The position numbers and the translations under genes were made by a program. A DNA stretch of 64,000 nucleotides, from NCBI GenBank assembly GCA_937951485.1, contig CALEDJ010000032.1:90512-154511 (forward strand). The letters run 5' to 3'. The notes under the pieces are model-generated. The model made no database searches. It was not told the origin of the DNA and was given only the letters and a program-made list of their open reading frames with translations. Source of the stretch: an uncultured bacterium. GTDB lineage: Bacteria > Hydrogenedentota > Hydrogenedentia > Hydrogenedentales > CAILVY01. This document shows, piece by piece, positions 27,811-37,288 of the stretch (within the stretch, counting starts at the first letter, position 1; each line of letters opens with the position of its first letter).

Positions 27811-29169
27811 CTAGGATGCTTCCACCCCTATCGGGTTGGTATAGACCCACGGCACCCATTCACCCAGGATGTCCAATTCCGCCTCCGCGCGGTAACGGCC
27901 CGGACCGGGCGGGGACCAGATTGTCTCGCGGCCTTCTGCCACGTGCATGACTTTTCCGTCGGAAAGAATGGTGAAACGGCAGGGGATGGGGGAGGCCACG
28001 CGCAAACGCATGCCTTCCGTAAACGTCACTGACTCCCCCATCACCGCCATTTCGTTGCCATGTTCCGCTACAAAGGAGAAGCCTGTGGCGTCGGCGATCA
28101 TATGGAACGCGATGAAGACACGTCCTTCGCGCAGGGCGTCCAGGAGCGCCTCTTCGGTCAATTCCCGCGCCAGCAGATGGGTCTGCACAAAGCGCACGCT
28201 TCGCTCATAGGGATCGAGTTGAAAGGTGAAGAGCCTTTTCCCCGGTTCCAAGGGGCCGAAAAAAGCCCGTAACAAGATTCTGGTGAGAAAGTTGAGGTTG
28301 TATTCGCCGATCTTCTTGGCATTGGCCTCGTGCAAGAGTAATGTGCCCTTGTCGGTATAGTACCCCCGGACTCCGACATTGCGGTGTGCGTCATTGGCGG
28401 CAATACCCACCACTTTCTTGATCTCGTTCAATCGGTCCCATTTGGCAAGCAGTTCCGTCTGCCGGTCGAAGATCAGGCGAATCGTGTGATCCGGATACGC
28501 GCCAAGGCATAACAATATATTGGGGGCGAGTTGTCTCACGTTTTCATCCATGAAATCCGCGTGAATGTTATAAATCTCTATCCCCACCAGTTCCGGCAAT
28601 TCCCAGCGGCGATCCTGTTCGGCATGGGCGAAAAACAACAAACCTCCCAAGGCATCAATCTGCTTCGCCAGCACCTCCGGGTCTTCCCGGCAATCCAGGA
28701 CGGTCTCACTCGGCAATCCGAACGGCATGAATCCTTCCTGCATCTCAAAGCCGGGGGCGAAAAGAATTCCGTCATGGATACCCCGCCATTGGAGGGAATA
28801 ATCCGCTTTGCCGTCTATGCAGTGGTCGGACATGAAAATGAAATCCGATCCGGCGATTTTCAGCGCCTCGAGAATCTCCTCAAACGGCACATCGGAATCA
28901 TGCGATAACTCAGAATGGCTGTGGATTACCCCCCTGTACTCATTCCATCCATGCCGGATGGAAACCGGTTCGATTTGGGCGCGCAATGCTTCCCATGCGC
29001 GCGCTTCACGTGGAAAATAAACAAACCTGTTGTAAAGCGCACTGTGAAAAACCGCCAGAAAAGCAATCAACAACAACAGGATCAGTGCGCCCGTAACGCG
29101 CACCGTCCAGCGCAACAGCAACGACCGGATTGTGCGCGGCTTCTTCTGCGTCGGCGTGTATTGTGTCAT
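27811..29169 (-). CDS. Membrane-anchored PHP-domain protein
   Basis: The 452-residue protein has an N-terminal transmembrane helix (VTGALILLLLIAFLAVF) and a PHP (polymerase and histidinol phosphatase) metal-dependent phosphoesterase domain: GVIHSHSELSHDSDVP with metal-binding His residues, SDFIFMSDHC, FFAHAEQDRRW and GIAANDAHRN. A beta-rich C-terminal region of about 130 residues follows. PHP domains cleave phosphoester bonds; the substrate is unknown and, given the N-terminal anchor, the domain may face outside the cytoplasm. ATG 29169 and TTG 29175 are both possible starts after the SD gaggag. Confidence 0.82.
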   Translation of the reverse strand: MTQYTPTQKKPRTIRSLLLRWTVRVTGALILLLLIAFLAVFHSALYNRFVYFPREARAWEALRAQIEPVSIRHGWNEYRGVIHSHSELSHDSDVPFEEILEALKIAGSDFIFMSDHCIDGKADYSLQWRGIHDGILFAPGFEMQEGFMPFGLPSETVLDCREDPEVLAKQIDALGGLLFFAHAEQDRRWELPELVGIEIYNIHADFMDENVRQLAPNILLCLGAYPDHTIRLIFDRQTELLAKWDRLNEIKKVVGIAANDAHRNVGVRGYYTDKGTLLLHEANAKKIGEYNLNFLTRILLRAFFGPLEPGKRLFTFQLDPYERSVRFVQTHLLARELTEEALLDALREGRVFIAFHMIADATGFSFVAEHGNEMAVMGESVTFTEGMRLRVASPIPCRFTILSDGKVMHVAEGRETIWSPPGPGRYRAEAELDILGEWVPWVYTNPIGVEAS

Positions 29170-29351
29170 CGTCAAGGGTACTCCTCGTCATTTCGTGGTC
29201 CAGGCAGCGATGGAACTCTACACGACCAGCATCACTCCGGGCAAACATTCCGAGATGTATTGAGAACCACTTCTGTCGCGAAGCGTGGTAAAATACCCAC
29301 GTTGGAGGCCGGTCAAAGGGCCGGGATCGTCAACTATCGCGGGAGAAAACA

Positions 29352-31664
29352 ATGGAATTCATCAAAGGGTGGCTGGGGTTCTACTGGAGCGGCCTGTTGC
29401 AATGGCCGCTCTCGTGGATAGAACAGGCATTCAACCTGGACCCGCAAACGGGATGGAAATCTGCGGCGTGGAAAGTATTCTTTACTTTTCTCATCCTGTT
29501 GCTGGTTTATGAAGTCTATATCCGGATTCGCCGCGCCGTCCGCAAGCGACGGATGAAGGAGAAGATGCAGGATGTCATCCCCAAAGACGCGGCCTATGTG
29601 AACAAGGATCCTCGATTCACGGAGCAACTGGAGGCGGCGCAAGACCCGCACAGCACCATTCAATCGTTGAAAAAACAAAAGCAATGGGTGCGGCTCGGTG
29701 AAGTCTATGCTGCGTTGAATCGCAACAAAGAAGCAGCATGGGCCTACCGGAAGGCGGGCGACAAGAAGCGCGCGGCGATGGAACTGGCCAAAGCGGGAAA
29801 GACGGTAGCGGCGGCGCGCCTGCTGGAGAAAGCCGGAGACCATGCCACGGCGGCGCGCTTCTATGCCGAGAAAAGGCGATACAAACGCGCGGTGCGGGCC
29901 TTCCAAAATGCAGGGGATATGTCAGGGGCCGGCGCCTGTTATGCCGAGTGGGGAAAGCCCGCCGAAGCGGCCAAGGTTTTCCTTGACTATTTCAAGACAA
30001 CCGCCGATGCCCCGGACAAGCAACTGCTCGCGGCGGAACAATGCTTCCGGGCATTTGAGTCGGAGAAGGCCCGGGCGGCACTGGAACCGGACCAAACCAA
30101 AACCCTTTTCCTGGAAGTGGCCCGCCGCTTTGATGCTGCGCAACGCAATGATTTGGCCCTGCAACTCTATCGTCTGGTGGGCGATCCGGGGCGGGCAGGA
30201 GCGGTGCTGCTGCGCATGGGGCGTCTGGAAGAGGCGGCGCGTTGCATGAAAGAAGCCGGGCGCGCCAAGGAAGCCGCAGAAATCGGGGGCCGCTTCTATG
30301 AATCCAAGGGACTTTGGAAAGAGGCCGGCATGGCCTATGAGGGTGGGGGGGCATTCCGGCGCGCCGGCGATTGCTACTCCAAGGCCAACGAGCCCCTCCG
30401 TGCCGCGCAGTGCTATGAAAAGGCCGGGGAATTCTTCGGCGCGGGCTTTGCCCTGGTGCACGCGCAGCGCTGGGATGCCGCGATTCCGATGCTGCAGCGG
30501 GTGAAAGAAGACCATCCCCGCTATGACGAATCCCGCGCCCTCCTGGGCCGCTCCTTCTACGAGTTGAAAGATTACGCTCATTGCGCCGCCGCCCTGGAGA
30601 ACCATCTGACCGGCGCCCGGGTGAACAAGGCCAACATAGATTATTTCTGGATGCTCGCACTGGCCTACGAACAACTGGGCGAACTGGAAAAATCACGCGC
30701 CGTGCTTCAGAAAATCCGCACCGTGGACATGGGCTACCGCGACGTCACCCAGCGCCTTTCCAGCGTGGAATCGCGCATATCCATGAGGCCTTCCCCGGCC
30801 GGGCAACCGACTTCGGCAGCCCCAGCGGCAAGGGGAGAACAGCCCACCGCCATCGTGCAAATGATCGAAAGTTCTCTCGGACAGCGTTATGTGATCGAAC
30901 GCGAACTCGGACGGGGGGGCATGGGGGTGGTCTATCTGGCCCGCGATACCCAATTGGACCGGCCCGTCGCGCTTAAGTTCCTGGGGAGCATGATGGATGA
31001 CTCCGCGGAACTACGGCAGCGTTTCGTGCGGGAGGCCAAGGCCGCCGCCAAGGTTTCCCATCCCAACATAGTGAGCATCTACGATATCGGCGCCCAGGAA
31101 GGCGGCGCCTACATTGCCATGGAATACGTGGAAGGGATCAATCTGCACCGCTACGTCTTGGAAAAAGGCCGGCTGTCGCCGCGAGAAGCCGTCAACGTGA
31201 TGGTCCAGGCGTGCTCCGCGCTGGAAGCCATCCACCAACAGGGCATCGTCCATCGAGACATCAAACCGGACAACATTCTCATCGCCAAGGGAGGATTGGT
31301 GAAGGTAATGGATTTTGGGCTGGCGAAACTCCAGGGCGCCCGCATTACGGCATCCAACATCGTCATGGGCACGCCCTGCTACATGTCGCCGGAGCAGGTG
31401 CGTGGTCAGGACGCAGACGCCCGCTCTGACATCTATTCCCTGGGATTGGTGCTCTATGAACTGATTACCGGCAGAATGGCCTTTGAAGGCGGCGATGTAC
31501 TGGAAAAACAACTGAACCAGATGCCCCCTGCGCCCCGGTCCCTGGTGCACGACATCCCGGAAGCGCTGGACAGTATCGTGATGAAGTGCATAGCGAAACA
31601 GCCGGAGGAACGCTTTGCCTCGGTAGCGGAATTGGCCGCCGCCCTGCGGCAGGCAACTCGCTGA
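29352..31664 (+). CDS. Membrane TPR protein fused to a C-terminal Ser/Thr protein kinase
   Basis: The 770-residue protein starts with a transmembrane helix (VFFTFLILLLVYEVYI), continues with a long array of TPR-like helical repeats (about residues 100-480), and ends in a Hanks-type kinase from about residue 513. The kinase has the glycine loop LGRGGMGVVY, Lys542 in VALKFLG, HRDIKPDN with catalytic Asp636, DFGLA with Asp654, the GTPCYMSPEQVRG activation/APE region and DIYSLGLVLYELITG, so it should be active. Bacterial kinases of this type more often have the kinase first and the sensor later. A gggag SD precedes ATG 29352. Confidence 0.92.
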   Translation: MEFIKGWLGFYWSGLLQWPLSWIEQAFNLDPQTGWKSAAWKVFFTFLILLLVYEVYIRIRRAVRKRRMKEKMQDVIPKDAAYVNKDPRFTEQLEAAQDPHSTIQSLKKQKQWVRLGEVYAALNRNKEAAWAYRKAGDKKRAAMELAKAGKTVAAARLLEKAGDHATAARFYAEKRRYKRAVRAFQNAGDMSGAGACYAEWGKPAEAAKVFLDYFKTTADAPDKQLLAAEQCFRAFESEKARAALEPDQTKTLFLEVARRFDAAQRNDLALQLYRLVGDPGRAGAVLLRMGRLEEAARCMKEAGRAKEAAEIGGRFYESKGLWKEAGMAYEGGGAFRRAGDCYSKANEPLRAAQCYEKAGEFFGAGFALVHAQRWDAAIPMLQRVKEDHPRYDESRALLGRSFYELKDYAHCAAALENHLTGARVNKANIDYFWMLALAYEQLGELEKSRAVLQKIRTVDMGYRDVTQRLSSVESRISMRPSPAGQPTSAAPAARGEQPTAIVQMIESSLGQRYVIERELGRGGMGVVYLARDTQLDRPVALKFLGSMMDDSAELRQRFVREAKAAAKVSHPNIVSIYDIGAQEGGAYIAMEYVEGINLHRYVLEKGRLSPREAVNVMVQACSALEAIHQQGIVHRDIKPDNILIAKGGLVKVMDFGLAKLQGARITASNIVMGTPCYMSPEQVRGQDADARSDIYSLGLVLYELITGRMAFEGGDVLEKQLNQMPPAPRSLVHDIPEALDSIVMKCIAKQPEERFASVAELAAALRQATR

Positions 31665-32153
31665 TCATTCCAAAACGGCGACCGCTCTACGCAGCGCTTC
31701 TTCCCAGCCTTCCGGCAGCAACCCCGGATTCACGATGCAAACAGCGCGCCGGTCGTTTCCCGCATGCCGCATGACAATCCTGATGCACCGGTCCGGCAGT
31801 AACCTTTCTGCACGTTCCGCCCATTCCACCGCACACACATTCAGGGAATCAAAAATCTCCTCGCAGCCGAGTTCCACCGCCTCCTCCGGTCCGGCAAGAC
31901 GATACAAATCAATGTGAAACAGCGTCGGATTCCCCCGATATTCGTTGATCAGGGTGAATGTTGGACTATGAACCTCCCGTTTGCCGGTGAAGTGCGCGGC
32001 CATGCCCCGAACCAGACAGGTCTTCCCCGTGGCCAAATCCCCGTAAAGCGCCACGGTGCTTCCCTCGGGCAGCAGACGCGCCAGCGCTTCCCCCAGGCGC
32101 TCTGTTGCGGTGGAGGAGGGACTGATCAATTCCAGCGTCCGCTCAGCATTCAT
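31665..32153 (-). CDS. tsaE: tRNA threonylcarbamoyladenosine biosynthesis ATPase TsaE
   Basis: TsaE is the ATPase partner of TsaB and TsaD in making t6A at position 37 of ANN-decoding tRNAs. The 162-residue protein has Walker A GDLATGKTCLVRG (GDLGAGKT is usual), the SPTFTLINEY strand, HIDLYRLAGPEEAVELG and AVEWAER. Its start overlaps the glycogen synthase stop by 4 nt (ATGA). It meets the kinase gene end to end with no gap. Confidence 0.93.
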   Translation of the reverse strand: MNAERTLELISPSSTATERLGEALARLLPEGSTVALYGDLATGKTCLVRGMAAHFTGKREVHSPTFTLINEYRGNPTLFHIDLYRLAGPEEAVELGCEEIFDSLNVCAVEWAERAERLLPDRCIRIVMRHAGNDRRAVCIVNPGLLPEGWEEALRRAVAVLE

Positions 32154-33616
32154 GCCGCTGCAATGGCCTCTTCATACAGGCGGATGTATTCGCGACACGA
32201 CCGATCCCAGGAAAAATCCTCGCGCATGCACGCCTGGCGCACCTTCGCCAGCCGCTTTTTGTCCGCATACAGTTCCATCGCCTGACCTACCGCCCGGACA
32301 ATCGCCTCGGGAGTCAGCGGCACAAACGTAATCCCTGTCGCATCACCGCGTTTCAAATGGACGGGATTGATGTTTCTGACGGTGTCGGCCAATCCGCCGG
32401 TCCGACGCACCACCGGAACCGTGCCGTAGGCCAGGCTGTAGAGTTGACTCAAGCCGCACGGTTCATAGCGCGAAGGCATGACGAAAAAATCACCTCCGGC
32501 CTGCACTTGATGCGCCAGTGGAACATCAAAGGAGAAGCGGACGGCGACCTTATCCGGATAACGTCGCGCGACGTCGGCCAGACGGCTCTCCAGCGCCGGG
32601 TCTCCCGCACCAAGAATGACAAACTGCAGATTCATCGCCGCCAGCCGGTCCATGGCATCGGCCAGCAGGTCCAGTCCCTTTTGCCAATACAAGCGGCTCA
32701 CCACTCCGAAAACCGGCGCATGGCATTGCGGCAAACCAAAGGCCTTCTGCAGTGCGCGTTTGCAGGCCGCTTTTCCCATGAGGTTGTTCACATCATAATT
32801 TGCGACGATATGCGGGTCGGTCGCAGGATTCCAGTGTTCATAATCCACGCCGTTGAGAATGCCACGCAGGTCCCCGCTGCGCGTTCGGAGCATCCCGTCG
32901 AGTCCCGCCCCGTATTCCAGCGTCTGAATCTCGCGCGCGTAGCGCGGGCTGACCGTGTTAAGTCGGGTGGCGAATGCGATAGCCCCTTTCATCAGGTTCA
33001 TATCGCCTTCATATTCGACGTATTGCGGCGAGAAAAGCCAAGGTTCAAAGCCGGTGCAGGCGAATTTTTCCGCGGCATATCGTCCTTGAAAGGCGATATT
33101 GTGGATGGTGAACAGCGCAGGCACACCGCTCCAAAATGCATCGGCGCGATACCGGGTCCGCATGAATACCGGGATGGGAGCGGTATGCCAGTCATGACAA
33201 TGCACAATATCCGGCTTCCAAGCGCTCTGCGCGATGCCGTGCAACACCCCCTGCGAGAAGAAACAGAAGCGCTCGGCGTTGTCATCATATTCATATGCGC
33301 CCACGCCGTAAGGCCGTTCCCGGCCAAAGTACCCCTCGTGCTCGACGAAATACAGCGGTATCTTCGTCCCGGGAACCACCGTTCTGCGCATGGCCCCGTA
33401 TGCCGTCTTTACGCCCAGATCCGCCACGCACATTGCCACCGGATCGCCGCGATGCTGCGACGCAATGCTCCGGTAATGCGGCATCACCACGCGCACATCA
33501 CAACCCTGATCATGCAACGCGCGCGGCAGCGCCGCCGCCACATCCGCCAGGCCGCCCGTACTCACCAGTGGCGCCAATTCCGACGTGACAAACAGTATCT
33601 TCAGATGTCGTTTCAA
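32150..33616 (-). CDS. glgA: Glycogen synthase
   Basis: This GT5 enzyme of 488 residues adds glucose from ADP-glucose to glycogen. It has the N-terminal KILFVTSELAPLVSTGGLAD (KXGGLXD-like binding loop), HCHDWHTA, TIHNIAFQGRY, the FGVVSRLYWQKGLDLL strand of the second domain and MPSRYEPCGLSQLYSLAYG at the donor site. The start is taken as TTG 33616 (LKRHLKIL), just before the first beta strand and after a gagga SD. It is coupled to tsaE downstream by a 4-nt overlap, an unusual pairing. Confidence 0.93.
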   Translation of the reverse strand: MKRHLKILFVTSELAPLVSTGGLADVAAALPRALHDQGCDVRVVMPHYRSIASQHRGDPVAMCVADLGVKTAYGAMRRTVVPGTKIPLYFVEHEGYFGRERPYGVGAYEYDDNAERFCFFSQGVLHGIAQSAWKPDIVHCHDWHTAPIPVFMRTRYRADAFWSGVPALFTIHNIAFQGRYAAEKFACTGFEPWLFSPQYVEYEGDMNLMKGAIAFATRLNTVSPRYAREIQTLEYGAGLDGMLRTRSGDLRGILNGVDYEHWNPATDPHIVANYDVNNLMGKAACKRALQKAFGLPQCHAPVFGVVSRLYWQKGLDLLADAMDRLAAMNLQFVILGAGDPALESRLADVARRYPDKVAVRFSFDVPLAHQVQAGGDFFVMPSRYEPCGLSQLYSLAYGTVPVVRRTGGLADTVRNINPVHLKRGDATGITFVPLTPEAIVRAVGQAMELYADKKRLAKVRQACMREDFSWDRSCREYIRLYEEAIAAA

Positions 33617-33686
33617 AATGAATTGTCCTCGGTGACAAACCCGCCCCATGCAGCATATGCGGTCCAGCGCCGCCTTTCAGATTGGG

Positions 33687-33692
33687 ATTATA
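33687..33692 (-). promoter_or_regulatory. Candidate -10 box upstream of glgA
   Basis: The minus strand reads TATAAT about 70 nt upstream of the glgA start. A matching -35 box is not clear. Confidence 0.3.
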
Positions 33693-33763
33693 CCCGATGG
33701 CATACATGCTGTGGAAAGGAAAAGAAAATACCGTTCACATACACACCATGCATCACGATCCAC

Positions 33764-33848
33764 ATTCCCCATTCCGCAGTTCCCATTCCTCACTCCGCAT
33801 TCCCCATTCCCCATTCCGCATTCCACAGTCCCCAGTCCGCATTTCCCC
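33764..33848. repeat. Degenerate heptanucleotide tract (ccattcc/gcattcc)
   Basis: About ten loose copies of a seven-base unit (ccattcc, gcattcc, cagtccc) lie in a row between glgA and the Nif3-family gene. Such tracts are slippage-prone; no coding role is apparent. Confidence 0.65.
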
Positions 33849-34964
33849 TCATTTCCCCTTCTCACCAAGCCACCGAAAACAGTCCTTCTCCCCATGGACC
33901 GACACCCGCATCCCGGAAAAACGCCCCGCCAGAAACCGCTTAATCTTTCCAAGAATCGGGCGTTCGCTCCCTGCGTGGCCGGCATCAATCACCGACAGGC
34001 CTCGTTCCCGGGCGGCCAGCGCATCGTGGTATCCCACATCCCCCGTAACCAGCGCATCCACATCATCAGGAATCTCGCTCACCTGGCCGCCGCCCGACCC
34101 GCCAATTGCCGCCACTCGGCGCACCAGCCTTTTTCCTGGTCCCACCACCCGCAAATGTTCCAATTTCAAAGCATTCCTCACGTGTTCCGCGAAGATGTCC
34201 AAAGGCTGCGCCCGCTCCAGCGTTCCCAGAACCCCCAGCCCGACCGATGGATCAGTGTTTTCCAGTGTGACGATGTCATATGCGACTTCCTCGTAGGGAT
34301 GCGCCGCGAAAAGCGCCGCCAGCACGCGCCCCAGCCGGGGCTTTGGGACAAGCGTCTCAAAACGCCGCTCCGCCTCCTCGTTGATCTTCCCCTTCTTGCC
34401 GGAGAAAGGATTTGCGGCGTCGCCCGGAAGAAACGTGCCAACTCCTTCTGTGCTGAATGAGCAATGCGTGTAGTTGCCGATAACACCCGCCCCCGCGGCG
34501 GATACGGCGTCGCGCACCGCCGCCAGATGCGATTCGGGCACAAAGGTCACCAGTTTTACCATGGCCGCGTGCGCCACTGGCATGAGGGGGCGCATGTCGT
34601 GCAGTCCGATGGCTTCTCCCAACGCGCGGCTCACCCCGTCGGCGACCACATCGAGATTGGTGTGCATGGCGAAGCATGCGATCCCCGCCCGCGCGATGTC
34701 CAGACACAGCCGCGCATGCGGCTCATCCGCGCGCAATGTTTTCAAGGGTTCCCAGATCAGAGGATGGTGCGACACAATCATCTGCGCCCTGGCTTTCCTG
34801 GCCGCCGCGAACGCCGCCGGCATAACACTGAGGCAGACCAGGACCCGATCCACACGCGCCTCCGGGTCGCCCACACTCAATCCTATACGGTCCCAGGAAT
34901 AGGCCAGCCCCTGCGGCGCCCATGTTTCCAGCGCATCACAAATATCCCTGACCGTCGTTTTCAT
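33849..34964 (-). CDS. Nif3-like dinuclear metal-centre protein (DUF34/NIF3, YbgI family)
   Basis: The 371-residue protein has the family's metal-binding motifs: IVSHHPLIWEP, AMHTNLDVVADGVS and, near the end, GDVGYHDALAARERGLSVIDAGHAGSE split by an inserted domain of about 110 residues (PII-like, including HPYEEVAYDI), as in the long bacterial form. The role is not settled; the family is sometimes annotated as type 2 GTP cyclohydrolase I. It is coupled to the Memo-family gene by a 4-nt overlap. Confidence 0.9.
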   Translation of the reverse strand: MKTTVRDICDALETWAPQGLAYSWDRIGLSVGDPEARVDRVLVCLSVMPAAFAAARKARAQMIVSHHPLIWEPLKTLRADEPHARLCLDIARAGIACFAMHTNLDVVADGVSRALGEAIGLHDMRPLMPVAHAAMVKLVTFVPESHLAAVRDAVSAAGAGVIGNYTHCSFSTEGVGTFLPGDAANPFSGKKGKINEEAERRFETLVPKPRLGRVLAALFAAHPYEEVAYDIVTLENTDPSVGLGVLGTLERAQPLDIFAEHVRNALKLEHLRVVGPGKRLVRRVAAIGGSGGGQVSEIPDDVDALVTGDVGYHDALAARERGLSVIDAGHAGSERPILGKIKRFLAGRFSGMRVSVHGEKDCFRWLGEKGK

Positions 34965-35776
34965 GCAACACGCTCCATGGAAATCGCGGCATAGCCGACC
35001 ACCCGGTGATAGTCTCCGGACGCCGCGCCGCTGGTGCGATAGTCCAGCAGACGCCAGTCATTCGCCCCCATTGCCAGCGCACAGGCCATCGCCGTCACCA
35101 CCGCCGTGCCGCCACACATCGAGCACGTGTCATCCGCCACGCCTGCGCACGCCGCCCGGCAGTCCTGTCCCAAGATCACGTCAATCGTATGCCGGTCTAT
35201 CGCGTTCGCCCTGGCTTCGGACAGAAAATGAGACAGATCGGTTGAGGCAACAACCAGGTCTGACGGGTCCAGCATCGCCGCAAGCCTCTCTCCCAACCGG
35301 ATATGCCATTCATCCGGGTCGGAACCAAAAAGCACCGGGACAATCGGCGTGTCCGGCATCGCCACCTGAAGAAAAGGAACCTGTACCTCCAATGCATGCT
35401 CGGCGTGATGCGGCGTATCCGGCATCCCGCCGCATTCTTCCGCCAACGTCCGCGCAAAGTCCACATCCACCTTTGCCAATCCCAATGGCGTTTCAAACGC
35501 ATCGCCTGCGTAAACCGATGCGCCCTCGAAAGGATAGCGGTGCGATCTGCCCAATATCACCGCCCGTGTGCTTTGTTTCCCCTGAATCCGCGCAAACACA
35601 AAACCTGCCGTCGGTCCCGAATACATATACCCCGCATGCGGCGCGATGATCCCCGCCGTGCGATCCGGCGCCGGTTCCACCCCCGACTCCCGGATATACC
35701 GCGTGACATCCGCCCGCAAGGTCGCCGCATGTCCCGGGTAAAACTGTCCCGCAACCGCCGCGTGCCGAATACTCAT
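34961..35776 (-). CDS. MEMO1/AmmeMemoRadiSam system protein B family
   Basis: The 271-residue protein matches the Memo family, related to class III non-haem iron dioxygenases: RHAAVAGQFYPG, GIIAPHAGYMYSGPTAGF with a metal-ligand His, AVILGRSHRYPFEG, HHAEHALEVQVPFLQ, and VVASTDLSHF. In the AmmeMemoRadiSam set it accompanies AMMECR1 and a radical-SAM protein, but neither is present here. The gene has a strong SD (ggggagg) and heads a two-gene operon with the Nif3-like gene. Confidence 0.9.
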   Translation of the reverse strand: MSIRHAAVAGQFYPGHAATLRADVTRYIRESGVEPAPDRTAGIIAPHAGYMYSGPTAGFVFARIQGKQSTRAVILGRSHRYPFEGASVYAGDAFETPLGLAKVDVDFARTLAEECGGMPDTPHHAEHALEVQVPFLQVAMPDTPIVPVLFGSDPDEWHIRLGERLAAMLDPSDLVVASTDLSHFLSEARANAIDRHTIDVILGQDCRAACAGVADDTCSMCGGTAVVTAMACALAMGANDWRLLDYRTSGAASGDYHRVVGYAAISMERVA

Positions 35777-35886
35777 GACAGCACCTCCCCGGTTTCTGTA
35801 ATTGCCGTGAATTCAATCTAGCAAGGGCATGCGATGGCGTCAATATGGAATGAATACAACACAACGCCGTGCGCATGTATGCTCCC

Positions 35887-37029
35887 TCACCTGCAATAAT
35901 TCGTTGGATACACAAATGAGCGACACCGGGGCTGTGGAGTTCCAGCGGCATATTGTGTCATGACGACTTGCCATAATTGGATGCTTCTGGCCCTGAATGC
36001 GCCGGCGCAGGACAGCAGGTAATATTCCCACATTCTTTTGAATCGCGTGTCATACTTTGCCTGCAATTTTGGCCAGGCCTTTTGAAAACTGGCGTTCCAC
36101 GCCATCAGCGTTTTGTCGTAATGGGGTCCGAAATTGTGCCAGTCTTCAATCACGAAAAGCCGCTCGGCGGCCTTGGCGATTTGCGCCATGCTGGGCAGCA
36201 TGCCGTTCGGGAAAATGTATTTCGTTATCCAAGGATCACAGCCCCCTCTGCCGGAAATGTTGCCTCCAATGGTTTGCAGGAGAAAAATGCCGTCTTTCTT
36301 CAGGCAGCGGTGAACAGTCTTCATAAACGTCCGGTAATTTTTCAGGCCAACATGCTCGAACATCCCCACCGACACAATTTTGTCAAACTGTCCCCTGATG
36401 GCGCGATAGTCGCAATCGAGGAAACTCACGGGAAGTCCCTGACAGAAATCACGGGCGAAGCGGAGTTGCTTCTGCGATATGTTCACACCCGTTACGGCGC
36501 AGCCGCATCGCTCCGCCGCGAAGCGCGCCAATCCTCCCCAACCGCACCCGATATCAAGCAAATGGTCGCGTTCGCCCAATTGCAGTTTTGCACAAATCAT
36601 GCTGAGTTTATTCACCTGGGATTGGTCTAAATCATCAGTGCCTTCAAAATACCCGCAACTGTACTGGTTGTTGGCGTCCAGGAAGGAAAAAAAGAGATCG
36701 TTTCCCAGGTCATAATGGCGCTCTGCAATCATTCGGGCGCGCGCTTTGGACTGCAAGTTAAACAATAGGGAAGGCAACAAACGCACCATGCGCCGGAAAT
36801 TTATCCCGACTTTTTCATCCAGATTGCTTCGCAGCAGTCGGTACACCATTTCATCCAGGCGCTCACAGTCCCACCAGCCATCCATGTAGGATTCCCCCAA
36901 TCCCAGGCTTCCGTCCCGCCATACGCGCATATAGCAGCGATCATCCCGCACTTGGACATCCCAGGGATTCGGGCCGTTAATTTCGATACCGGCGTCCCGC
37001 AACAAACCTTGTATCGTTTCCCTGAGCAT
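35887..37029 (-). CDS. cfa: Cyclopropane-fatty-acyl-phospholipid synthase
   Basis: Cfa adds a methylene from SAM across double bonds of membrane phospholipid acyl chains. The 380-residue protein has the N-terminal lipid-binding domain (ESYMDGWWDCERLDEM), the HYDLGNDLFFSFLD segment, the SAM motif LLDIGCGWGGLARFAAE, GVNISQKQ, and the active-site SVGMFEHVGLKNYRTF. ATG 37029 was chosen for its ggaggg SD. A sigma-70-like promoter lies about 65 nt upstream. Confidence 0.95.
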   Translation of the reverse strand: MLRETIQGLLRDAGIEINGPNPWDVQVRDDRCYMRVWRDGSLGLGESYMDGWWDCERLDEMVYRLLRSNLDEKVGINFRRMVRLLPSLLFNLQSKARARMIAERHYDLGNDLFFSFLDANNQYSCGYFEGTDDLDQSQVNKLSMICAKLQLGERDHLLDIGCGWGGLARFAAERCGCAVTGVNISQKQLRFARDFCQGLPVSFLDCDYRAIRGQFDKIVSVGMFEHVGLKNYRTFMKTVHRCLKKDGIFLLQTIGGNISGRGGCDPWITKYIFPNGMLPSMAQIAKAAERLFVIEDWHNFGPHYDKTLMAWNASFQKAWPKLQAKYDTRFKRMWEYYLLSCAGAFRARSIQLWQVVMTQYAAGTPQPRCRSFVYPTNYCR

Positions 37030-37090
37030 TGATATACCCTCCGATGGCGGTAAAATGGTATGCGTGTCTGGCCAGGTTTTTCTTCCTGCA

Positions 37091-37119
37091 ATTATACTCC
37101 TTTTCGGTTCCACGTAAAA
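37091..37119 (-). promoter_or_regulatory. Sigma-70 promoter of cfa
   Basis: The minus strand shows TTTTAC (37114-37119), a 17-nt spacer and a perfect TATAAT (37091-37096), placed about 60 nt before the cfa ATG. Confidence 0.6.
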
Positions 37120-37288
37120 TCTGATTGAAAATGCAGCAATATACTCTTACCCGCCTTTCCCTTTTTCGCAACAGCCGTTGCTTGCGCCAACAATTCCGTT
37201 GCCTGCGCCGACAATTCCGTTGCCCGTTCAGTTCCTGCTACAATCCAGGCGTCCATGGGAAGCGTCATACCATACGGAGGGTTGAAAC

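Noticed and set aside
32357-33943. Large open frame opposite glgA on the plus strand
   Set aside because: It is antisense to a complete glgA with all motifs and runs into the heptanucleotide tract (IPHSAFPIPHS); no family similarity.
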